Source of the DNA: Chara braunii
Lineage: Eukaryota > Streptophyta > Charophyceae > Charales > Characeae
NCBI GenBank assembly: GCA_003427395.1
Contig: BFEA01000223.1
Location: 1,045,399 to 1,073,370, forward strand
DNA length: 27,972 nucleotides
Direction: 5' to 3'
Positions 1-9,405 of the stretch are shown piece by piece. The position numbers and the translations under genes were made by a program. Within the stretch, counting starts at the first letter, position 1, and every line of letters begins with the position of its first letter. The notes beneath the pieces are model-generated. The model did not search any database. It had not been told where the DNA came from and saw only the letters and a program-made list of their open reading frames with translations.

Positions 1-92
<92 letters not shown>

Positions 93-93
93 C
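1..93. repeat. (CT)n-(GT)n compound microsatellite
   Basis: Pure CT dinucleotides run from base 1 to about 64 and switch directly to GT dinucleotides up to about 93. The window opens inside this repeat, and it also ends inside a CT repeat, which suggests that both edges are assembly breaks at low-complexity DNA. Confidence 0.97.
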
Positions 94-217
94 TGAATGT
101 CTTCTCTCTTTGCCTATGTCGCACATGATACAGTTGTGCTGCTCAGCGTCTGTGGACTACAGCTACTCTCAGGATCACTTCCTGTCTCACGTGTAACTCG
201 AGCACACTTGGGCGCTG

Positions 218-271
218 ACTGGACTGGACTGGACTGGACTGGACTGAACTGGCCTGGCTTGGCCTGGCCTG
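218..271. repeat. (ACTGG)n pentanucleotide repeat decaying to CTGGC units
   Basis: About five ACTGG units are followed by related CTGGCCTGG-type units. It is simple-sequence DNA. Open frames across it translate to repeating Asp-Trp-Thr-Gly-Leu and are not genes. Confidence 0.85.
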
Positions 272-277
272 TACATA

Positions 278-540
278 TTCCGGACTCTCTTTGGCCGATT
301 TTTCTTTTCCTGTATGACACTGAGTTTCCAGCATTCTCTTTAGCCTATTGGACCACTTCCAGAACTCTCTTTGGCGCCTATTTTCTTTCCTGCTGGCCCT
401 AACCTTCCAAAATCTTTTTTTGGACAATTTCTCTTTTCTTACTGGGCCTCTACTTCCAGGACTCTCTTTTGGTCTGTTCTCAGTTTCTCATGGGTACCTA
501 AACTTTCAGAACTCTCTTTTGGACCGTTGATAGACCTTTG
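278..540. repeat. Degenerate minisatellite, period about 48-51 bp
   Basis: The core TTCCAGAACTCTCTTTGG recurs with mismatches at about 278, 326, 357, 405, 454 and 505. Most spacings are 48-51 bp and one is shorter, about 31 bp. Between cores a T-rich segment of the TTTTCTTTCCTG type also recurs. The array is old and diverged, so identity-based repeat finders may miss it. Confidence 0.7.
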
Positions 541-1383
541 GCACCACAATGCCGGCCTGCAGGTTCCTTGTGGGTGAAGCACCCGTCTCATAATATGGCT
601 TCCCTCCTTTCTCTGTTCTTTCTCTCTCGTCTCGTTTCTTTCGCCTTTTCCATTTCACACTTGTCAAATCAGGGAGACAGAATTGTATTTTGTGAGTAGG
701 TGCACTCTGCCATGCTTTTCTCCACCAGATTCTGACAAGGATGGCTTTTATCGCTCAGTAATTCTTTCCCAGTCGCTCCCATCTTGCAACAGTTAAAGTA
801 GCGACAGAAATCAAGGGTATCATTATGACACATGTACTGAAAGGGATTAAACAAACGATTACAATTTATAATGGATAGGGTCCCTATTACGCCTTGGTGT
901 ACTAGCTTGCTTTTATTTTTCAGTAGCACTTGATAGTTCTATGAACTTCTTTCCCATTTTTTGCTTTTTCGTTTTCGCGGTGGTGTGTGGTGTGACTTCC
1001 TTTAGCAATCATGCCCCTCTTGGTAAGTTGAAGGAAGCTTGGTGTATGCCGGCGATTTATTTATAATTGCGATACCTGCCACTATGTCGCCGTCTTGTCA
1101 CGAGTTTGAAATTAAATTTGAAACTACTATTGGACTCGATTAGATTGTGTGAAACCACCACTACCTTCCACAGCTGAGCTGTAGTGCAATCTGGGAAAAT
1201 GACCTCATCTGCAACTTTGGGAGGTTCGGCGTAGGGTCGGCCTCCGACTGCCTGAAAACTGAAAGAAAAAAAACATTCGGGCCCTGTGGACCTGCTGTGA
1301 GGGGAGAAAAAAAGAACTGTACTTAGAGACAACTGATGTCGGGGCACCCGTAGCAAAAGGCATAGTCTCACCCACACTTTCAA
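541..1383. other. No recognisable gene or repeat
   Basis: AT-rich sequence without a clear repeat. Open frames here are short, most lack an ATG, and none resembles a family I know. I see no supported feature. Confidence 0.5.
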
Positions 1384-1845
1384 TGATGTTTTCTGGCCAC
1401 TGGCACGACTACGTGTTTGTTGTTGTTTCGGTTTTTCATCTTGTTTTCGTTGTTCTCTTTGTGCCCTGCCAGCGAGGCAGGGCGGATTCCACGCGGGGGG
1501 GCTATAACGGCGTCACTGAGGGCATGCTGGCACTGGTAATTCCAAGAATGTATCTGACTGCTATTGCGGCGAAGGGATGTTTTTCTTCTTCTTCTTCTTC
1601 TTCTTCTTCTTCTTTCTTCTTCTTCTTCTTCTTCTTCTTCTTCTTCTTCTTCTTCTTCTTCTTCGGCGAAGGGATGTTCTTCTTCTTCTTCTTCTTCTTC
1701 TTCTTCTGTTTTGCCTCGGAGAGATGACCCCAGTTCGGGCTCACTCACACTAGTACTTCCGAGAATGTATCTTCCAGCCATCATTTTTCATTTTTTGTTT
1801 TCGTCTTCTTTTTGTGTTTTTGTCAGCATATTCGATTTTATTTTT
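1384..1845. repeat. Compound (TTC)n microsatellite inside a duplicated flank
   Basis: Two TTC tracts, about 1584-1664 and 1679-1707, are each preceded by the same 14-base motif GGCGAAGGGATGTT (1568 and 1665). Outside the tracts, a 23-base motif around AGAATGTATCT occurs near 1533 and again near 1750 with three mismatches, and GTTTTCGT..TTCT..TTTGTG text occurs on both outer sides. An older duplication therefore surrounds the expanded triplets. Frames here give poly-Ser, poly-Phe or poly-Glu. Confidence 0.85.
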
Positions 1846-2724
1846 TTTTGGCAGTGGTACCAAAAAAGAAGATCAAATGGTACCCCCCCCCCACCCCACA
1901 CCAGGCCCGGCAAAAATTAGCGCGCAGGCAAAATCAGGGTCGGCAGAATGAGGATGGGAGGTAGTGGTGGTTTAAGCAACTGTTAAGCGAAGGGGTGTGT
2001 GTGCGTTTCTGCATCTCTGTTGACATGGTTGTACCTTCGTCATGAGAATGCAAATGATTCTGGCAATCATGTGCTGGTCTTGGTGCGTGCCTTGAAGTTC
2101 TCTGCCTGCACTGCACGTAGTCCCCATACGAATTTTTCAATTGGTCATCAAACTCACACGCACAAAGATCATTTGTAGAATGCAACCTTCATTTGTAGGC
2201 GCACATGCAGTTGCCTTGCGTCGACATCCGCGAATAATTCTTTGGTCCGCTTGCACAGATTTGGACATACAGGGTGGAATTCTTGTGTTTTGCTCCTTGG
2301 CTGGGTGTGGTCATCCCAGTCTCTGTGGATCTCTGGGAATGACATTCCTGGTTATGCATAATCTGTAGCAATCGTGCGAACGAGTCTACTGTTGCTAAAC
2401 GCTCAGATCGGAGGGATAGTCTCTGTTGACTGCGTGCTGGGCAAAGTGGTGACAAAGACTGATGGTGTTGCTCGTCTTGTCTGATTCGTCTGTCTCAGCA
2501 TGGGCAGCAGCGCCGCCGAGGCAGAGATGGCGATAATGTGTTGCGACTTACTTCAACATAGGTGCGTATCGAGTTTGAGCATGGAGATCAACGATTGCAA
2601 GAGCGAATAGAGGCCCTTCATTCCGTAGCTTTCGGTTTGCTAGATTAGACACTAGAAATTGCCGATGAATGCATAGATTGAAAGGGCAAGTCTGTTTTTG
2701 CGTTGTGGCGAGTTTGTGCAGCAT
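1846..2724. other. Intergenic, no identified gene; one copy of the GGTGGTTTAA motif
   Basis: Position 1966-1975 carries GGTGGTTTAA preceded by GGTAGT, the same end sequence seen near 11341, 14922 and 17940. Nothing else stands out. Short open frames on both strands are not recognisable. Confidence 0.4.
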
Positions 2725-3081
2725 TTAAGCAACCCCAACGACACCAGCCGCCAACCCTAAATTGTGGAATCTCTCTTCAGTCCATTCCTGGATTTTGAAG
2801 CTGGTGCAGTGTTGGGCCGACTTGAGCTGCACACGCTTAGGAGGTGTTGCGATCCCAAGAAGGCGCAAGAGGCAGTGGTGAACTACCCAAACCCAAACGA
2901 AGACCTCTGGGACGCAACGTAAGTCTTCTATGTCCAGCATGAGCATTCTAACTCCTTCCTGGTCCTGAAATACCTTGAAACGAGGAACAGGCAAAGGGTG
3001 AGGATATGTACTTTCTAGATGACCTCCGGGCATGTAGAAGTCGTTGGTATTGTCCAGGTCTAGGTATGGGTCTTGGCCCAT
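2725..3081 (-). CDS. Unrecognised ORF, 118 codons, possible exon(s)
   Basis: This minus-strand frame has a genuine ATG at 3081 and reads through 118 codons without low complexity, starting MGQDPYLDLDNTNDFYMPGG. It contains one hydrophobic stretch (VFVWVWVVHHCLLRLLGIA) and no motif I know. In a genome with introns it may be an exon rather than a complete gene. On the same strand a 3'-splice-like CATTCTAG lies about 45 bases upstream of the ATG, and a donor-like CAG/GTAGGC ends a preceding open stretch near 3184. The frames across that putative junction do not join cleanly. It could be a chance ORF, and composition is the only support. Confidence 0.22.
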   Translation of the reverse strand: MGQDPYLDLDNTNDFYMPGGHLESTYPHPLPVPRFKVFQDQEGVRMLMLDIEDLRCVPEVFVWVWVVHHCLLRLLGIATPPKRVQLKSAQHCTSFKIQEWTEERFHNLGLAAGVVGVA

Positions 3082-3717
3082 TGCCGACCCAATGGCCTTG
3101 GAACTTGTGGCGCAGGAACTAGAATGATCATTGTCAAGGCTGAGGATTGTGTGTCTGTGAGTGAAAAGGGGTCCTGGGGCCTACCTGCGCTGAATCGGCC
3201 ATCAAATTCGCAGTGCATGAATTTCAAAATGCGGCTGCTGCTGCTGCTGCTCAGTTTGGTCTGACGGGCAGACAGCCGATATGGTATCGCAACTGTAGAT
3301 GTACGTTTTAGATCAACTTTCATTTTTTTTACGGTGCTCATTGTGTTCAATCAAATACATCCAACTTTCTAGATGCAACCTTCCTTTTCTTTCACTCGCG
3401 TTGCTTCGGAAGCTCGCTCTTAAGGCAACAAATTACGATGAAAAGGGCCATTAACATAAGTCCAGACAGATCACATCACCCTGAAGATTCTCTTTCAGGC
3501 TTGCCCTGCCTTGCGGTCGGTCAAGCGATTTTGCGAACAGGTATTCATTGAGTAGGAGATGAGGAGAACCTCATTCATCACCACTGCTGTACAGCTTAGA
3601 TACTGTCTCGTGTGGGATCTGAAATGTGCTTCCTAACAGAGAGCAAGAGTTGGTACTGACATAGGATAAATGGATGGAGGCGACTACAGGCATTTATGCT
3701 CGGACAACGACAGACAG

Positions 3718-3719
<2 letters not shown>
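3082..3719. other. Mostly featureless; short CTG run at 3232-3251
   Basis: A (GCT)5-like run near 3233-3250 encodes poly-Ser or poly-Leu in the overlapping frames. The rest, up to the GA repeat, shows no recognisable gene. Confidence 0.35.

Positions 3720-3787
<68 letters not shown>
3720..3787. repeat. (GA)n microsatellite
   Basis: About 33 GA units. Just downstream, an 18-19-base motif GTTTTCATTTGCAGAATGT occurs twice, near 3793 and 3853, so the flank is partly duplicated. Confidence 0.97.
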
Positions 3788-3790
<3 letters not shown>

Positions 3791-4658
3791 AGTTTTCATT
3801 TGCAGAATGTGTACGGCCATGACTCCTGATGGAACTCGTTAGATAATGTCTTGTTTTCATTTGCAGAATGTTCCGAGAACAATGAAAGGCCCTGTTGATG
3901 TTTTGACGGCTGCCTCTCTCTCGGGCTGTTTCTGGTACAGGTACAGCCAGTAGGGCCTCAGGTGTTGTTATTTAACTGAGCTGTATTCTCCTTTCAATTT
4001 CACCGTTCCGGGTATGTGATGGGAAAGGGGGGATCGCTGTGGATGGATGCTGGATTGATTGGTGTCATCGACTGAATCCCTGTGGCTGGAATTGGAGTGT
4101 TAACCCTGGGCGGTATTCCTGCAGGCTGCCTTTGTTTTGGAGCACATGGGTGACCAGGGTGCTTCTGGTGGTAATGCTCCCAATGCTTTTGGTGTGTTGC
4201 CTCTGTTATGTTAATGAACGTCCTACGCCGTGAATGCATGCTCCTGTGCTGTGGGAAGGCTGCGCTGATGGCGCTCACCTGTGAACTGTTCGTGATGGGA
4301 ACGTTGGTGCTAGAAGGGTTTAATGGCTCTCCGCCATGGTGAGTGGCACAGTGGGTTCATCACTGTAGTGTACTGATTGTGTAGTGCGCTGATTGTGTAT
4401 TTGACTGCAGGAGAGAAACGGGCCAAATGGCCTTCAGAAGTAGAATTACAAAGGAGCGTGCATGCAATTCAAGTCTGCATAAAGCTGCTGTAATGACCTC
4501 GATGTGGTCTTGCTGCCTGTAATTTGTGCTGCTCTGGCAGATTGGTTCGTTCAGCAGTTTTATTAGAGGAAAAGATGAACAGCATTGGGTTGGGGATTGC
4601 GGTTATGCACTTTGCTATTGGGTTGGGCTGCAGGTGATCTTGAGCTGCTAAGGGGATA
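3788..4658. other. Intergenic, no identified gene
   Basis: Apart from the duplicated GTTTTCATTTGCAGAATGT motif at its left edge and a short GTGTACTGATTGTGTAGTGC-type internal repeat near 4365-4400, I see no gene or structured element. Confidence 0.35.
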
Positions 4659-5423
4659 GCAGTCGTACGCTTTTTTTGCTGGCTGTGAACGCATTTCGAA
4701 GGCCGAGTTGGACGAGCTGCCACCCGGATGTGGACCTCGGCTAACTTCGTCGCCAGGAACTATAGGGAGCTGCATACAGGAGGCGCAAGCTGAGAACAAG
4801 AACGCATTTCGATCGTTTCGGAAAGGTCTGCACCATGGCTGACTTTGTCACAAGGAGCTATATGGATCTGCTTAGGGGAAACGAGTGTGCTGATTGGCTT
4901 CAGTTTACACCATGACGGTAATGCCGGTGGAGGCTATGGAAATAGGAGGGAGCTGTGGAACCCAACCATCAAGCACAAGTTGGCGGAGCTTGAAGAGAGA
5001 TGTGGAGATTGAGCGCTGCTATGAAAGCAGTGAAGCTTCTCGTTTGGATTGGGAGCAGACTTGATTTGCCACAAGCACCGCTCAGGTTAAGGTGATCAGG
5101 GGAGAAGAGGAAGCAGAGGATGGATGAGGTGAGTCGCAAGGGAGGAAAGTATGTGAAAGGAAGCCTGATTGTCCAGAGCAAGTGTGTTTTTTTTTCCGGT
5201 GAAGTGGCCGTTTTGATGCTACCTACAGAATGCTTGCTGTGTAAACTATTGCAAAGCATTTTATGGAATTTCAAGGAGCAGATCGACAAGCCTGACAGGC
5301 TTGGGGAAGAGTTTCAAAAAGAGGAGATTGATTGTTTTTTTTTTTTTTTTTTTTTGTTGGCAAGAGCCGACATAAGAGAGCTGGAGTTGCCTATAAAGAA
5401 GAGGAAGCTGGATGGCAGGTAAA
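4659..5423 (+). other. Coding-like patches, possible exons of an unidentified gene
   Basis: Several short + strand stretches read like protein but in different frames. At 4659-4835 there is an open stretch including KAELDELPPGCGPRL. An ATG in a strong CACCATGGC context at 4835 opens 26 codons. A third stretch ends at 5012 with GNRRELWNPTIKHKLAELEE. A fourth, up to 5422, ends ELELPIKKRKLDGR. PIKKRKLDG matches the classical monopartite nuclear-localisation pattern. The last patch ends at CAG/GTAAAT, a good donor context (about 5419/5420). A 20-base T tract interrupts it at 5335-5355 and may belong to an intron. I do not recognise the protein. The frames could be exons, a decayed gene or chance. 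Confidence 0.22.
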
Positions 5424-5546
5424 TTCTTGTGAGGATGAAAGAACTTGGTATTTTGCCGAATGGGTGTTAAGCTGCAAGGAAGGGAGGATTTGCACAGCAT
5501 CAGGTGTGCAGTGATTCCATTCTTCTCCGTCATGTGTTCTTTGCAG

Positions 5547-5715
5547 CTTTCCGTTTCTGCACATCCTGCCTCTTCCCCTTGTTCGCCTCTTGTCGACCTT
5601 CCTCCCAGTTTGAAAATCCCCAGCGGCTTTCATCCCGACCTAAAAAGTTATCTTTGTTGGATAATTGAACCGCCTGTTCACCCGAAGCGAAGTACTGCTG
5701 TTACCAGTTTACGTG
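5547..5715 (+). CDS. Possible internal exon, unidentified
   Basis: The segment is bounded by a good 3' splice context (TTCTTTGCAG ending at 5546) and a donor (ACGTG/GTGAG at 5715/5716). One frame is open throughout and encodes a Pro/Ser-rich peptide containing LKIPSGFHPDLKSYLCWIIE. It follows the candidate exon that ends near 5419, and joining in phase 0 keeps a frame open. That joined frame is not the one that carries KKRKLD. No family is recognised. Confidence 0.22.
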
Positions 5716-5848
5716 GTGAGAGCATTTTGATTCGGGCCTGGGCCGGTAGGGGAAGCAGCAGGCCACCCTGAAATGGCGCAGTTGCAGGCTCGCGAGCCTT
5801 GGAAGGTATATAGCTTGATCAACTTAGGCTCGTGTGAATGGCTGGTTC

Positions 5849-6179
5849 AAGCTCTTTTTCCCATATCATCCAGCTTTCCAAGCATTCTTGTGTGTTCTCT
5901 CTCAAGGTACTCGTACTGTACGAGCTGCCCAGGTGTGATGTCAGAGCGATTTTCTTCTCGGGACAGCTTTGACGGAGCATTGCCACTAATGGGGGCAAGG
6001 TGTTGTTCTCGGTTGTGATGGCCCGCCATCACGTATTGCCAGGCGTCATGAAAAGCCGGACTGTTGTTGCTTAGCAGGTTCCTGTTCATGTGTATTTGGG
6101 GTGCGAAGGGCCACATTTCTCCACGTTTCTCCGAACATTCCACTTTTTCACACGCTTCTCCCGATGCCAACTGTTGCAT
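5849..6179 (-). CDS. Unrecognised hydrophilic ORF, about 110 codons
   Basis: This minus-strand frame has an ATG at 6179. It is low in hydrophobic segments and contains NRNLLSNNSPAFHDAWQYVM and, near its end, VQYEYLEREHTRMLGKLDDM. Its composition is protein-like, but there is no motif, no neighbour and no splice support. It may be chance. Confidence 0.15.
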
Positions 6180-6363
6180 GTTCGTCAAATGCAGTGATGG
6201 TGGTCAGTTGTCTAGAAATCCTGATTGGAGTAGGATTTAATTTTGTCTTTGGTTTTCTTTTTTTTTCCCCTTATTCAGTCGTCGGTATCCTTCTGGCCAG
6301 TGACCGGACTTCATATTTTTCCTCTTTAGTCTGTGGTTTATGCCCGAGCAGACCGTGAATTGA

Positions 6364-6430
6364 CGATGATGGTGATGATGGTGATGATGATGCTGATGAT
6401 GGTGATGGTGATGGTGATGGTGGTGAGGTG
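6364..6430. repeat. (GAT/GGT)n triplet repeat
   Basis: Interrupted GATGGT and GATGAT triplets. On the minus strand it translates as a long His run inside a 96-codon frame, which I take to be repeat translation. Confidence 0.9.
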
Positions 6431-6481
6431 GTAGTGCAGATGACCTTAAGGATACGTTGTTAATCGTGTGAAGCAGACCAT

Positions 6482-6588
6482 ATGTCAAGATGCTGTCTTG
6501 GTTGCGGATTGTGGAGGGCTCAGCCACTCACTGTTGGGTTTCGAATCGCACAACCCCCCATGCGTGGTCCAAGACAGCATCTTGACAT
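6482..6588. repeat. Perfect 20-bp inverted repeat with 67-bp spacer
   Basis: ATGTCAAGATGCTGTCTTGG at 6482-6501 has its exact reverse complement at 6569-6588. The spacer is not palindromic. This could form a hairpin in RNA or be a small foldback element. Confidence 0.9.
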
Positions 6589-6617
6589 CCAGTGGTTAAA
6601 GCGCCTTTGTTGGGTTT

Positions 6618-6705
6618 CATGTGGAGGGTTCACCGATTGGTTAGTGTGTAATTGTAACCTTGTTTCAAGTGGATGAGATCATGTGGAGGGTGCACCGATT
6701 GGTTA
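6618..6705. repeat. 26-bp direct repeat, two copies 62 bp apart
   Basis: CATGTGGAGGGTTCACCGAT followed by TGGTTA starts at 6618 and recurs at 6680 with one mismatch. Weak similarity in the flanks suggests that a unit of about 62 bp was duplicated. Confidence 0.85.
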
Positions 6706-7687
6706 ACTCGTCTTTCTTGGGTTTGGACAGTGCAAAGTTTCTTTTACTACTTGAGCAGTTTTTTATAATGTTCATATCCTTTTTTTTTTTTTTTTTTTTT
6801 GTAAACTCCCCCACCAGTGTTACTGCTGCTGGTATTCTACGAACCATGGCTGAAGCATAGTAGACGTGGAATCAAGTGGATCAACTGCTGGATATATTCC
6901 CTTTGCAGGAAGATTCTGAGAACAGTAGTAGCATCTCTAAATGAGCATAGCAGGAGCTGGATGTGTTAATAAATCATCTGCAGGTACATAAAAGGGTTGT
7001 GAAAAGATTAGTCAACCTGGTGTTGCATGTCTGATTCCCGAGATCTGTACGCTTACAGCATTTCTCGTGTTTTGCGGAGTTTTGTTGGGCCCCATCGGAA
7101 AGAACCTAGTGCCATGTGGCTAACAGTGCTGCTTATATCCAGGATGTTGAGGCTCGCTTTTGGACGAGTTACGGAGTGAAAAGAGACCTCTCGGGTCTTG
7201 GATCCGTGCCCTCTTTTTTTTTTCTTTTTTTTTATTTAATCAGCCTCTAACCTTGATAGCACACCCTCAAGCTCACACCCCCTTTTTTTTTTTTTTTGGG
7301 GGGGGGGGGTGAGGTTGTATTGGGATACAAGTGCCATTTCTTTTTGGCCAAGCGCAAGATGAGCCGATCGTATATCAGTGAGGGGTCGAGAGGGTCTTTG
7401 TGATGGAAATGGGCACATTCTTTCTTACCAGCCTCTGCCCAATCTTCTGTAGGCTGGTCTGTTTTATAGTCATCAATAATGTGGATCATGGGCAATACCT
7501 TAAAAGTGGGACAAAACTCTCAAGTCCCAGCAATAAATACCTTCTTTGTGGTGTTTGTAGGGTAGTAGTTGTCCCATTTCCATTTCCTTCCTTGCTTTTT
7601 TGGCCTTTCTTTGAACTCTTTTCTTTTTGTTTTGTTTTGTTTCCTTCTTCCGCTTAATTTAGCTATATCTGATTCGGCATCATCGTT
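6706..7687. other. Intergenic with homopolymer tracts; no gene
   Basis: T tracts occur at about 6780-6800, 7213-7234 and 7283-7298, the last running directly into a G tract at 7299-7309. No coding region is recognised. Confidence 0.4.
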
Positions 7688-7803
7688 CACTCTTCTGAAA
7701 ACTGCACCTCTGCACTCTCAGGCAGGCAGCTTACTGAGAATGCAGACCAGTTCTTTAGGACTAAGCTGCCTGAGAGTGCAGAGGTGCAGTTTTCAGAAGA
7801 GTG
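7688..7803 (+). ncRNA. Long near-perfect hairpin, possible small-RNA precursor or foldback element
   Basis: Bases 7688-7733 pair with 7762-7803. The right arm's reverse complement matches the left arm over all 42 bases. The left arm has one extra GGCA, giving a 4-base bulge, and the loop is 28 bases. A stem of about 42 bp with one bulge is within the range of plant-type microRNA or inverted-repeat siRNA precursors, and also of short MITEs. The 17-base arm core CTGCACTCTCAGGCAGG occurs a third time, unpaired, at 7953-7969. The hairpin itself is directly visible. Calling it an RNA gene is inference. Confidence 0.4.
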
Positions 7804-8110
7804 GCTAAATAGTTTTTGGTTCTTTTATACCAAACTGAGAACTCTTTAAAAAAAATTAAAAATTGTGTGCACTACGAAGGGACGGTCATATGTGTAGCAT
7901 CCAACCTCTACAACCACCTGGACTTCATTCAAAAAAAGAAAAGAAAAATTGTCTGCACTCTCAGGCAGGTTACTTCTAGCCAACTTATGTCTCAGTCTCT
8001 CCTCACCCTCTCCCCCTTGTTGCTAATTCTGGAGCACATCCATCCCATAAAGCAGCCTCTGTTCCTTTCTTCCTGGATGCCTGTATGTCAAGGGGGTAAG
8101 GGAGGGAAAG
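7804..8110. other. Short repeat of AAAAATTGTSTGCACT; otherwise no gene
   Basis: An A-rich segment followed by TTGTGTGCACT near 7862 and by TTGTCTGCACT near 7949 shows a local duplication. The second copy continues into the hairpin arm core. Confidence 0.4.
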
Positions 8111-8370
8111 GGTGCTGCTGAAAGCCATCGTGGTCGGTTTGACGATCTTGAGTCGCTCTGGAGTATCACCTTGTGAATTTGTACTGTGTTCTCTTGCCGG
8201 TGTTTGCATCCCTTCTCCCTGACATGTTGCTGGGGGGACCAAATGGTGCTGGTGAAAGCCGGAGTGGTCTGTTTGACGATCTTGAGTCGCCCTCGAGTAT
8301 CACCTGGTGAAGTTGTACTGTGTTCTCTTGCCGGTGTTTCGCATCCCTTTCTCCCTGATATGTTGCTGGG
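8111..8370. repeat. Tandem duplication, unit about 130 bp
   Basis: Copy 1 spans about 8111-8235 and copy 2 about 8245-8370. Shared landmarks are GACGATCTTGAGTCGC, GTACTGTGTTCTCTTGCCGG and TGTTGCTGGG, at a spacing of about 134 bp. Copies differ by scattered substitutions and single-base indels, including extra bases in GTTTCGCATCCCTTTC, so frames are not conserved between them. Confidence 0.9.
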
Positions 8371-9041
8371 ACTAGTAGCTGTGTAAAGATGTTGTGCACA
8401 ACATCAAACCTCCTTGCTGTGGCAACATGAATTGGAGAAACGAGGCGAAGAACATGTTTTGACGCTTGAGAAGTTTTAGTACTGTTTACTGTGATTGAAT
8501 TATCTGGTACCATTCCACCACAGTTGTGTGCTTATAAAGCTTTTCTTTTTTGTTTCTTTTTTTCCCCTTCTTTTTAAGGTGTCAAGGGTTTTGTGGGAAC
8601 TTTTCCCATTCTCTAACCTTTGTCTGGGGCTATCTGTCCCACAGGATTGGTACAGGATGGGTACAAGGATGTTGAAAGCCCTGGCTACAGCCCTGGAGGA
8701 TCTTCGGCAGGTCTTCTGTTTGATGTACAGTCTAAGTGACGCCGGGAGTTATCTGGTCCAAAGGGAAACAAAAAAAACTCAAGGATTCACACAAAGGAAA
8801 AAGAAAAGAGCAACACAGGGGGAAATGGTTGTGTTGTGCTATTTCCGCCTCGCGTATAGTACTTGTCAAGTGTGAGGATTGGGAAGAAGTGCGTAATAAT
8901 ATTCCGGATAGATACAGTATGTTCGACAATGGTTTGAAAGTGACAATGAGAAACGAGCTCCCACGATGATGCCTGGTGTTTGGAATGTCAAGCAGACAGT
9001 TTCGGATGAGGCGGGGGGACGAGCAGAGCGTTCCTCCGAGC
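8371..9041. other. Intergenic, no identified gene
   Basis: No repeat or recognisable protein. A 126-codon + strand frame (8495-8875) and minus-strand frames exist, but they have no known motif and no splice support. Confidence 0.35.
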
Positions 9042-9187
9042 AAATGTAATATGGAGAAATGCGTAGGGTTGTGGAGTGGAATGATGACGTCCGCAGCAGC
9101 AACAGCACCGGTCAAAATGTGATATGGAGAAATGCGTAGGGTTGTGGAGTGGAATGATGACGTCAGCAGCAGCAACAGCACCGGTCG
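9042..9187. repeat. 73-bp tandem duplication, nearly identical copies
   Basis: Copies at 9042-9114 and 9115-9187 share ATATGGAGAAATGCGTAGGG and AGCAGCAACAGCACCGGTC and differ at only a few bases, so the duplication is recent. Confidence 0.95.
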
Positions 9188-9342
9188 ATCGGATTCACCG
9201 TGACAGCACGGCTCGTGTGGTGTGTTCTTCAGCGAGAATTCGGCTTTTGTATCAAGGCGAGATCTTGTGCAGGTTTTGGCTTTCCCGTTGAATTGCGGAT
9301 CATGATTAAGATGCTGGAGGGTGCGAGGCAGTAGCGATGGAA

Positions 9343-9405
9343 ACAGCAGCAACAGCAGCAGAAGCAGAAGCAGCAGCAACAGCAGCAGCAACAGCAGCAG
9401 CAGCA
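9343..9405. repeat. (CAG)n/(CAA) triplet repeat
   Basis: Interrupted CAG/CAA/GAA triplets. The minus strand gives a run of about 20 leucines at the start of a 224-codon open frame (8732-9406). I treat that frame as repeat-driven, not a gene. Confidence 0.95.

Noticed and set aside
1383-1920. Several 80-134 codon frames of poly-Ser, poly-Phe, poly-Glu or poly-Lys
   Set aside because: They are translations of TTC/CTT triplets in different frames on both strands. Nothing outside the repeat supports a gene.
6532-6560. GGGTTTCGAATCGCA resembles a tRNA T-arm / B box
   Set aside because: No matching A box, anticodon arm or acceptor stem can be formed at the right distance upstream.
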